Of a stretch of 64,000 nucleotides of DNA, positions 24,677 through 30,911 are shown piece after piece. Both the position numbers and the translations under genes were made by a program. Below the pieces are notes generated by a model. The model was not told the DNA's origin. It was given only the letters and a program-made list of their open reading frames with translations, and did no database searches. The DNA comes from Mariniflexile maritimum (lineage in GTDB: Bacteria; Bacteroidota; Bacteroidia; Flavobacteriales; Flavobacteriaceae). The stretch spans positions 116,561 through 180,560 of the forward strand of contig NZ_WRPN01000008.1 in NCBI RefSeq assembly GCF_009746565.1. Reading direction: 5' to 3'. Position 1 is the first letter of the stretch, and the number at the start of each line of letters is the position of its first letter.

Positions 24677-24946
24677 TTATTCTTCTATAACTTTTGAGAC
24701 TACCAAATAGCCGTTTTTTTCCTTTGGAAAATTTTCCATGATTAGTTGTTTTTCCAATGAAGAACTTTCAATCACTACATCGTCCCTTAAATCGTTTAAC
24801 GATACGCTGCTATTATGATTTATATTAAAAGAATTATTATTTGTTGGTTGTGCATTTTTAATCACCTCAAATAATTTGTTCACCGCCTCACTGGGTTGTG
24901 CACCTTTAATACTGGACAATACGTCCACGGTCATAATTTTACTCAT
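24677..24946 (-). CDS. gatC: amidotransferase subunit GatC, divergent
   Basis: 89 residues. The C-terminal half matches GatC (LNDLRDDVVIESSSLEKQLIMENFPKEKNGYLVVSKVIEE; compare the family LRDD...NAP...GYF.VPKVI). The N-terminal helix (VLSSIKGAQPSEAVNKLFEVI) is unlike usual GatC, and the middle has an Asn-rich stretch at residues 36-45 with six AAT codons in ten. GatC stabilises GatA and links it to GatB. It is the first structural gene after the attenuator. The assignment is secured by the operon and the C-terminal motif. Confidence 0.8.
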   Translation of the reverse strand: MSKIMTVDVLSSIKGAQPSEAVNKLFEVIKNAQPTNNNSFNINHNSSVSLNDLRDDVVIESSSLEKQLIMENFPKEKNGYLVVSKVIEE

Positions 24947-24964
24947 TTTCTGTGTTTTTAAATT

Positions 24965-24997
24965 AAAAAAAGCCCCCCAGTTTTAGGAAGGCTTTTT
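24965..24997 (-). terminator. attenuator terminator upstream of gatC
   Basis: On the minus strand GCCTTCC (24986-24992) pairs with GGGGGGC (24972-24978) across a 7-nt loop; two pairs are G-U. The stem is extended by five A-T pairs and followed by seven Ts (24965-24971). It lies 19 nt upstream of the gatC start and 30 nt downstream of the stop of the Asn-rich leader ORF, so it would stop transcription before the operon. Confidence 0.85.
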
Positions 24998-25045
24998 ATA
25001 TTTTTTAAAACAATAACCTTCCTGTCCTAACAATTAGGATTATTG
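24985..25045 (-). promoter_or_regulatory. alternative antiterminator and pause hairpins (Asn attenuator)
   Basis: Two mutually exclusive foldings are visible on the minus strand. (1) The leader segment CAATAATCCTAA (25034-25045) pairs with TTAGGA (25025-25030) and TTATTG (25011-25016), with the eight bases 25017-25024 bulged out. (2) AGGAAGGTT (25015-25023) pairs with AGCCTTCCT (24985-24993), nine pairs with one G-U, which consumes the 5' arm of the terminator. A ribosome stalled on Asn codons would break (1) and allow (2). A ribosome at the leader stop would cover AGGAAGG and allow the terminator. Confidence 0.75.
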
Positions 25046-25071
25046 AAATTAGTATTGTTATTGTTGGCCAT
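25027..25071 (-). CDS. Asn-rich leader peptide (MANNNNTNFNNPNC)
   Basis: 14-codon ORF with ATG 25069-25071 and TAG 25027-25029. Eight of 14 residues are Asn (AAC and AAT codons), in three clusters. It lies about 15-20 nt after a TATATTTG promoter box and just before the alternative hairpins and terminator of the gatC operon. This is the arrangement of ribosome-mediated attenuation leaders (trp, his, leu), but with asparagine as the sensed amino acid. It would be translated normally when Asn-tRNA is plentiful. Confidence 0.85.
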   Translation of the reverse strand: MANNNNTNFNNPNC

Positions 25072-25089
25072 AAATTTTTTATTGCGTTT

Positions 25090-25097
25090 CAAATATA
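25090..25097 (-). promoter_or_regulatory. -7 box of the gatCAB-aspS operon
   Basis: Minus-strand TATATTTG fits TAnnTTTG and lies 18 nt before the leader ATG. The -33 position has GTGC rather than TTTG, so the promoter may be modest or need an activator. Confidence 0.6.
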
Positions 25098-25519
25098 TGC
25101 AGAATATATATGCTACGCACTATTTTTTCTAATATGCTGTTTTGTTTTATCAAATTGTTAAAAAATGTAAAGTTTAGTTATAGGTTTTTTAAATAATTGG
25201 TTGTTATTGTTAATTTCAAAATTTTTTTGGTTTAAATATTCTAAAGATAAACCAAGATCCAATAATCAAAATGGCATCTGGCTAGAATTTTTTTGAAGAT
25301 TTTAGCAACTTTTCTTACTATTAAAAAGAAAGGGCAACCCTAAAATCAAACCGCTAGCGCGTTGTTATATGTTTTGTAAATTGATACGTGATAAAAAATG
25401 TGACCAAATGCCGTTTAAGGCGCTTTTTAGACGATTTAAGGCACTTTTGAGTAATTAACAACTGTTGATAATTTTAACTCATATTCGATAAAAAACTTTT
25501 AAAAAGCCTATTCGTTTTG
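25098..25519. other. intergenic region between gatCAB-aspS and gyrB
   Basis: About 420 nt of very AT-rich DNA between divergent transcription units. I see no ORF, tRNA or strong hairpin. An imperfect direct repeat is present near 25410-25450 (TTTAAGGCGCTTTT / TTTAAGGCACTTTT). Confidence 0.4.
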
Positions 25520-25527
25520 TATCTTTG
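25520..25527 (+). promoter_or_regulatory. -7 box of gyrB (TATCTTTG)
   Basis: TATCTTTG matches TAnnTTTG, 71 nt upstream of the gyrB ATG. An AT-rich stretch lies upstream without an exact TTG at 19 nt. Confidence 0.6.
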
Positions 25528-25598
25528 TTCGTATTCAAAAACGATGCGCTAAGCATCTTTTTTTGTGTTAATAAATACAATAAACAATATTAATTAAT

Positions 25599-27548
25599 AT
25601 GAGCGAACCAAAAGAAGAATTTAACAAGCACAATTATTCAGCAGATAGTATTCAGGCCCTTGAAGGTATGGAACACGTGCGCATGCGTCCATCCATGTAC
25701 ATAGGCGACATCGGTACCCGAGGTTTGCATCATTTGGTGTACGAGGTAGTGGATAACTCCATCGACGAGGCGCTGGCTGGACATTGTAACAATATTACCG
25801 TAATCATTAATGAAGATAATTCCATTACCACTGAAGATGACGGTCGTGGTATTCCGGTAGATTTACATAAAAAAGAAGGTGTTTCCGCTCTGGAGGTTGT
25901 CATGACCAAAATTGGGGCCGGAGGTAAGTTCGATAAAGATTCCTATAAAGTTTCCGGTGGGTTGCATGGAGTAGGTGTAAGTTGTGTGAATGCATTGTCA
26001 GAACATTTAAGGGCCACCGTTTACCGCGATGGTAAAGTGTATGAGCAAGAATATGAACGTGGTAAAGCCATGTATCCCGTGAAGCAAATTGGCGAGTCCG
26101 ATAAACGCGGAACCACGGTAACCTTTAAACCAGATCCCACCATTTTTACGCAAACCTTAGAGTATAGTTATGATACTTTAGCGAGCAGAATGCGCGAATT
26201 GGCGTTCCTTAATAAAGGGATTACCATCCATCTGGTTGATAAGCGCAACAAAAAGGATGATGGCACTTTTGAAGGTGAAACGTTCCATTCCACAGAGGGT
26301 TTAAAAGAATTTATAAAATATTTAGATGGCAACCGAGAGCCTTTAATGAAAGATGTTATTGCTTTTGAAGGCGAAAAAAATGGCGTGCCCGTTGAAGTGG
26401 CCATGATTTATAATACCTCCTATGCCGAAAATTTACATTCGTATGTAAATAACATCAATACCCACGAAGGCGGAACGCATTTGGCAGGTTTCCGTCGTGG
26501 ATTGACCATGACCTTAAAGAAATATGCCGATGAATCGGGGTTGTTAAAAAACTTAAAGTTTGAAATCGCTGGCGATGATTTCCGTGAAGGATTAACGGCT
26601 ATCATTTCCGTAAAAGTGGCCGAACCTCAATTTGAAGGGCAAACAAAAACAAAATTGGGTAACCGCGAAGTATCCGCCTCAGTAAGTCAGGCCGTATCGG
26701 AAATGCTCACCGATTATCTAGAAGAACACCCCGACGATGCAAAAACCATTGTGCAAAAAGTGATGCTGGCCGCACAAGCGCGTCATGCAGCCCAAAAAGC
26801 ACGCGAAATGGTTCAGCGCAAAACCGTGATGAGTATTGGAGGCCTACCCGGAAAATTAAGCGATTGCTCTGAACAAGACCCCTCAAAATGTGAAGTGTTC
26901 CTAGTTGAGGGCGATTCGGCGGGCGGTACCGCAAAACAAGGTCGCGATAGGGCGTTTCAAGCCATTCTTCCATTGCGTGGAAAAATATTGAATGTTGAAA
27001 AAGCGATGACCCATAAAGTATTTGAAAACGAAGAGATTAAAAATATTTTTACAGCACTTGGGGTTACCATTGGCACTGAGGAAGATAGTAAAGCATTAAA
27101 CCTTTCAAAACTACGATACCATAAAGTAGTGATAATGTGTGATGCCGATATTGATGGTAGCCACATTGCCACCTTAATACTTACCTTCTTCTTTAGGTAT
27201 ATGCGCGAATTGATTGAAAACGGGCATATCTACATCGCTACGCCACCGTTGTATCTCGTAAAAAAAGGCCAGAAAAAAGCCTATGCATGGACCGATAAAG
27301 AGCGCGACGACATTGCCGAGGAATTTGGCGGCAGCGTAGCCATTCAGCGCTACAAAGGTCTTGGTGAAATGAATGCTGAACAACTTTGGGATACCACCAT
27401 GAACCCTGAATTTAGAACCATGCGCTTAGTACAAATAGACAATGGTACGGAAGCCGATAGGATTTTCTCGATGTTAATGGGTGATGAAGTACCGCCCCGT
27501 AGGGATTTTATTGAGAAAAATGCTATTTATGCTAATATTGACGCGTAA
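25599..27548 (+). CDS. gyrB: DNA gyrase subunit B
   Basis: 649-residue type IIA topoisomerase ATPase subunit. The GHKL ATP-binding motifs are EVVDNSIDEALAG, DDGRGIPVD and KVSGGLHGVGVSCVNALS. A transducer domain follows, then TOPRIM with EVFLVEGDSAGGTAKQGRDR and MCDADIDGSHI, and the C-terminal block RYKGLGEMNAEQLWDTTMNP. Length and domain order fit GyrB of Bacteroidota (ParE is shorter and differs in the C-terminal block). It is monocistronic, with a strong terminator about 95 nt downstream. Confidence 0.97.
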   Translation: MSEPKEEFNKHNYSADSIQALEGMEHVRMRPSMYIGDIGTRGLHHLVYEVVDNSIDEALAGHCNNITVIINEDNSITTEDDGRGIPVDLHKKEGVSALEVVMTKIGAGGKFDKDSYKVSGGLHGVGVSCVNALSEHLRATVYRDGKVYEQEYERGKAMYPVKQIGESDKRGTTVTFKPDPTIFTQTLEYSYDTLASRMRELAFLNKGITIHLVDKRNKKDDGTFEGETFHSTEGLKEFIKYLDGNREPLMKDVIAFEGEKNGVPVEVAMIYNTSYAENLHSYVNNINTHEGGTHLAGFRRGLTMTLKKYADESGLLKNLKFEIAGDDFREGLTAIISVKVAEPQFEGQTKTKLGNREVSASVSQAVSEMLTDYLEEHPDDAKTIVQKVMLAAQARHAAQKAREMVQRKTVMSIGGLPGKLSDCSEQDPSKCEVFLVEGDSAGGTAKQGRDRAFQAILPLRGKILNVEKAMTHKVFENEEIKNIFTALGVTIGTEEDSKALNLSKLRYHKVVIMCDADIDGSHIATLILTFFFRYMRELIENGHIYIATPPLYLVKKGQKKAYAWTDKERDDIAEEFGGSVAIQRYKGLGEMNAEQLWDTTMNPEFRTMRLVQIDNGTEADRIFSMLMGDEVPPRRDFIEKNAIYANIDA

Positions 27549-27642
27549 TCGTTTAACGATTATTATGTTATAAAGTTACTAAGTTATTAGGTTATTAAGC
27601 TTTCCGACCAACTAACCAATAACCTACATAACCCAATATCCG

Positions 27643-27679
27643 AAATAACCCTGAAGACCGTCTTCAGGGTTATTTTTTT
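27643..27679 (+). terminator. intrinsic terminator of gyrB
   Basis: A perfect 15-bp stem (27643-27657 with 27661-27675) around a CCG loop, followed by a run of T. The gene after it is on the same strand, so it isolates gyrB. Confidence 0.95.
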
Positions 27680-27742
27680 AGCATAAACATCGTTAAAACG
27701 CAAAAAATAACGACAAAATGTTTTTTCGTATGTTTTTTTGTA

Positions 27743-27750
27743 TATATTTG
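27743..27750 (+). promoter_or_regulatory. -7 box (TATATTTG) of the DUF6588-like gene
   Basis: TATATTTG 21 nt upstream of ATG 27772, within a T-rich region. No exact TTG is present at 19-21 nt upstream. Confidence 0.5.
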
Positions 27751-27771
27751 CTGTAACCAAATTTTATATAA

Positions 27772-28788
27772 ATGAAAAAGATATCCCTATTCCTATTATT
27801 TATTGTTGTAACACAATTATCAAAGGCTCAAGAATTAGAAAATATTTTACTGGCGGCAAGAGGCGATGCCAATAAGCTTACCGAGAGTTATTTAAACCCA
27901 GTTATGAAAGGCTTAACATTCGGTGTAAACAGTGGTTGGTACCATACGGCGGCAGTTCATAAAAAATTCGGTTTTGATATTTCAATAGGCTTAAATGCTT
28001 CCATGGCTCCCGAAAAAGATGAGCTAATAACGTTTGCCAACCTAGGGTTAACAAATATAACATCTTCATCTGCAACAAGTCCAACCTTAGTTGGTTCTGG
28101 AGATGGTGCAACCATGAACGTAAATGCCACCGTACAAGGTCAATCGGTTACGGCAACTTTCGATATGCCTTCAGGTGTAAAAGATGATTTGCCTTTAAGC
28201 GCGGTACCTTCACCGGCAGTTCAAGTAAGTGTAGGGTTGCCCTATAAGTTTGATGTGATGCTTCGTTTGGTGCCAGAAGTTGGTAGTGATGATGTAAAAG
28301 GGAAATTGTTGGGCATTGGCCTTAAAAAAGAAATAACCAGTATTTTTGGGCCATTAGACAAATTACCACTGCATGTTTCGGTATTAGCGGCCTATACCTC
28401 CATGGATGTAAACTATTACATGGATGGAACAGAAATTCCGGGAAGCAACCAAGATGCCGCACTTAAATTAAATGCATATACCGCCCAGGCAATAGCATCC
28501 TTAAATTTTCCTATTATAAATTTTTACGGAGGCATTGGTTATAGTGCAGGAAAATCGTCATTAAAAATGATGGGAACTTATGAACTGGAATACAATACCG
28601 GTCAACCGGCACCCAATGATACGATTTCCGAAACGATTACAGATCCATTAGATTTGGACTTTAAAACCAGCGGTATCAAGGCCACATTGGGAACCCGATT
28701 AAGTTTGGGATTCTTTAAAATTTTTGCCGATTATACCTTGCAGGAATATAACACCCTATCAGCGGGTATCGCATTTAGTTTCAGATAA
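27772..28788 (+). CDS. DUF6588-like outer-membrane protein
   Basis: 338 residues with a signal peptide ending LSKAQ. The N-terminal part ELENILLAARGDANKLTESYLNPVMKGLTFGVNSGWYHTA and the C-terminal strands (RLSLGFFKIFADYTLQEYNTLSAGIAFSFR, ending in Arg after Phe) suggest an outer-membrane beta-barrel. The start matches the DUF6588 family as I remember it. The mid-section is rich in strand-forming residues. Function unknown. It has its own promoter box and a terminator after it. Confidence 0.7.
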   Translation: MKKISLFLLFIVVTQLSKAQELENILLAARGDANKLTESYLNPVMKGLTFGVNSGWYHTAAVHKKFGFDISIGLNASMAPEKDELITFANLGLTNITSSSATSPTLVGSGDGATMNVNATVQGQSVTATFDMPSGVKDDLPLSAVPSPAVQVSVGLPYKFDVMLRLVPEVGSDDVKGKLLGIGLKKEITSIFGPLDKLPLHVSVLAAYTSMDVNYYMDGTEIPGSNQDAALKLNAYTAQAIASLNFPIINFYGGIGYSAGKSSLKMMGTYELEYNTGQPAPNDTISETITDPLDLDFKTSGIKATLGTRLSLGFFKIFADYTLQEYNTLSAGIAFSFR

Positions 28789-28853
28789 TAATTATAAATT
28801 TTTTTCATAGTAATAATTGTTTTAGTTTTAGTTAAATTAGTGTTTAGTTATTT

Positions 28854-28885
28854 AAAAAGTGCGAGATTAAATCTGGCACTTTTTT
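28854..28885 (+). terminator. intrinsic terminator after the DUF6588-like gene
   Basis: Stem AAAAAGTGC / GCACTTTTT around a 13-nt loop, ending in T6. It lies 66 nt after the stop and before mdh. Confidence 0.8.
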
Positions 28886-29029
28886 CATTTAAAACATATA
28901 AATTTGTAGTTTTGCCTGATTAAAATCATATAATGTGAACTTTAATAAGCCGAAATTCGCAACATAAAAAAAAAGAGGTGCTAAAAACGAGCTTCAATAT
29001 AAAAACAAAAACATTTTAAACATAAAAAC

Positions 29030-29950
29030 ATGAAAGTAACAGTAGTAGGTGCCGGAGCAGTAGGCGCAAGTTGTGCAGAGTATATTGCCATTAAAAATTT
29101 TGCTTCAGAAGTTGTTTTGTTGGACATTAAGGAAGGGTATGCCGAAGGTAAAGCCATGGATTTAATGCAAACAGCTTCATTAAATGCTTTTGATACCAAA
29201 ATTACAGGTATTACAAACGATTATAGCAAAACCGCCAATAGCGATGTGTGTGTGATTACCTCTGGTATTCCTCGTAAACCGGGAATGACCCGCGAAGAAT
29301 TGATTGGTATAAACGCAGGCATTGTTAAAGATGTTTCTTCAAATTTGATTAAATTTTCGCCAAACACCATCATCATTGTGGTAAGTAACCCTATGGATAC
29401 CATGGCTTACTTAGTGCATAAATCTACCAACTTACCAAAAAACAAAATCATTGGTATGGGTGGTGCTTTAGATTCTGCACGTTTTAAATATAGATTGGCA
29501 GAGGCTTTGGGCGGCCCCATTAGCGATGTAGATGGCATGGTAATTGGCGGCCATAGCGATACTGGCATGATTCCGTTAACACGTTTGGCTACTAGAAATG
29601 GTGTGCCTGTAACCGAATTTTTAAGCGAAGACCGGTTAAACCAAGTAAAGGAAGACACAAAAGTAGGTGGCGCGACCCTTACCAAATTGTTAGGTACTTC
29701 GGCTTGGTATGCACCTGGTGCAGCGGTTTCAGCCATGGTTCAGGCCATTGCTTGCGATACAAAAAAAGTGTTTCCTTGCTCTGTAATGTTAGAGGGCGAA
29801 TATGGTTTTAACGATATTTGTCTTGGTGTTCCGGTAATTTTAGGCAAAAACGGTATTGAAGAAATTGTATCCGTTAAATTGAACGATGCCGAAAAAGCCA
29901 ACATGCTTGAAAGTGCAGAAGGTGTTAAGGCGGTAAACGAATTGTTATAA
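29030..29950 (+). CDS. mdh: malate dehydrogenase
   Basis: 306-residue LDH-like NAD-dependent malate dehydrogenase of the citric acid cycle. The NAD-binding motif is VVGAGAVGASCAEYIA, substrate-binding Arg residues are in SGIPRKPGMTREEL, and the catalytic His is in MVIGGHSDTGMIPL. Length is normal. Promoter-like TAAATTTG and TAGTTTTG lie about 115-130 nt upstream, leaving a long untranslated leader. A hairpin follows the stop. Confidence 0.97.
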   Translation: MKVTVVGAGAVGASCAEYIAIKNFASEVVLLDIKEGYAEGKAMDLMQTASLNAFDTKITGITNDYSKTANSDVCVITSGIPRKPGMTREELIGINAGIVKDVSSNLIKFSPNTIIIVVSNPMDTMAYLVHKSTNLPKNKIIGMGGALDSARFKYRLAEALGGPISDVDGMVIGGHSDTGMIPLTRLATRNGVPVTEFLSEDRLNQVKEDTKVGGATLTKLLGTSAWYAPGAAVSAMVQAIACDTKKVFPCSVMLEGEYGFNDICLGVPVILGKNGIEEIVSVKLNDAEKANMLESAEGVKAVNELL

Positions 29951-29993
29951 AAAGTGCCTAAATTGCATTCAAGTTGCAAGTAAATGAATGTTA

Positions 29994-30038
29994 TAAGTGC
30001 CTAAGGTTGAAAGCGTAACTTCCAACTTTAGGCACTTT
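29994..30038 (+). terminator. probable terminator hairpin after mdh
   Basis: Long inverted repeat (TAAGTGCCTAAGGTTG with CAACTTTAGGCACTTTA) 43 nt after mdh. The following T-run is weak, so termination may be partial. Confidence 0.6.
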
Positions 30039-30115
30039 AAGTATTTTATGGCTTCAAATTCCCAAAACCTTAAAGTTGCCATTTTGGTGAACTTAAAAAG
30101 AAAACTTGTTAAAAA

Positions 30116-30146
30116 TTGTCAATTCATTACCTAAATCATATATTTG
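30116..30146 (+). promoter_or_regulatory. TTG-N20-TATATTTG promoter
   Basis: TTG at 30116-30118, a 20-nt spacer and TATATTTG at 30139-30146. The next ATG is at 30151, only 4 nt beyond the -7 box, so the transcript would be leaderless or nearly so. Confidence 0.6.
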
Positions 30147-30150
30147 GCAG

Positions 30151-30780
30151 ATGAAAGCAAGATGGTGCATTAGCGCTTTAATTTTTATTTTTTCCCTAAT
30201 AGGGGTTAGTAATTGGCAACAAGCTCCGGTTCCAAATCAGGAAATTGTTTTGCGTTTTACCGATGCCAAGGTTTCATCCCAAGAAACCCAACGTACCATT
30301 GCCATCATAAAAAAGCAGTTGTTAAGTATAGGCATTGCCACAATCCATGTGAAGAAGCAGGAAAATGGTAGTTTAAAAATCACTTATTTTAGCGAAACGG
30401 ATGTTGCCAACATCAAAAAAATACTTTCGGAAGAAAAAGATCTAGCGCATGGTTTTATTGCTTCCAATGAAGATGGTAATCCTATAAAATCACCTTCACC
30501 CAATCATCCAAAAAACTACAATCTGGATATTTTTGAAATACAGAAACAAGATACCGATTCTGGTTTTAGTGGCAAATACGCGGTTGTTTTCAAACAGGAT
30601 ACCAATCGGTTTTTCAATGTAACGCCAACCATTTCCTCAAATAAAATAGATTTTGCTGCTGAGGTAGCATCCGAAAAAAAATCTTATATTTTCTACAAAA
30701 ACACCGCCATAATTTTAGAAGACACCTCACATAAAATTCCTGAGGTTAGGGCGGGTCCTGCCGGTTATCCAACACTTTAA
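30151..30780 (+). CDS. hypothetical membrane-anchored protein upstream of secDF
   Basis: 209 residues from ATG 30151 (the frame is open from TTG 30106, but that part is not hydrophobic). The N-terminal signal anchor is RWCISALIFIFSLIGVSNW. The extracytoplasmic domain contains EIVLRFTDAKVSSQETQRTIAIIKKQLLSIGIATIHVKK, a beta-alpha-beta pattern resembling the P1-type domain of SecD. It ends in a HKIPEVRAGPAGYPTL tail. No named family. It lies 131 nt upstream of secDF, which has its own promoter. Confidence 0.6.
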   Translation: MKARWCISALIFIFSLIGVSNWQQAPVPNQEIVLRFTDAKVSSQETQRTIAIIKKQLLSIGIATIHVKKQENGSLKITYFSETDVANIKKILSEEKDLAHGFIASNEDGNPIKSPSPNHPKNYNLDIFEIQKQDTDSGFSGKYAVVFKQDTNRFFNVTPTISSNKIDFAAEVASEKKSYIFYKNTAIILEDTSHKIPEVRAGPAGYPTL

Positions 30781-30846
30781 AAAATACAGGTTTAAGGGTT
30801 TTAAAGTGTGTTTAAAACCTATAAAAATCATAAACTTAAAAAATAA

Positions 30847-30876
30847 TTGTCAAATCACTTGTAAATTTTATATTTG
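30847..30876 (+). promoter_or_regulatory. secDF promoter (TTG-N19-TATATTTG)
   Basis: Exact match to the Bacteroidota consensus: TTG 30847-30849, a 19-nt spacer, TATATTTG 30869-30876. The secDF ATG is 35 nt downstream. Confidence 0.8.
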
Positions 30877-30911
30877 CTCGATTTAAAATTTGACCAATAA
30901 ATAATTAAAAA

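Noticed and set aside
24965..24997. The hairpin upstream of gatC as a simple gene-end terminator
   Set aside because: There is no minus-strand protein gene upstream for it to terminate; only the short Asn-rich ORF and the promoter precede it, which fits an attenuator instead.
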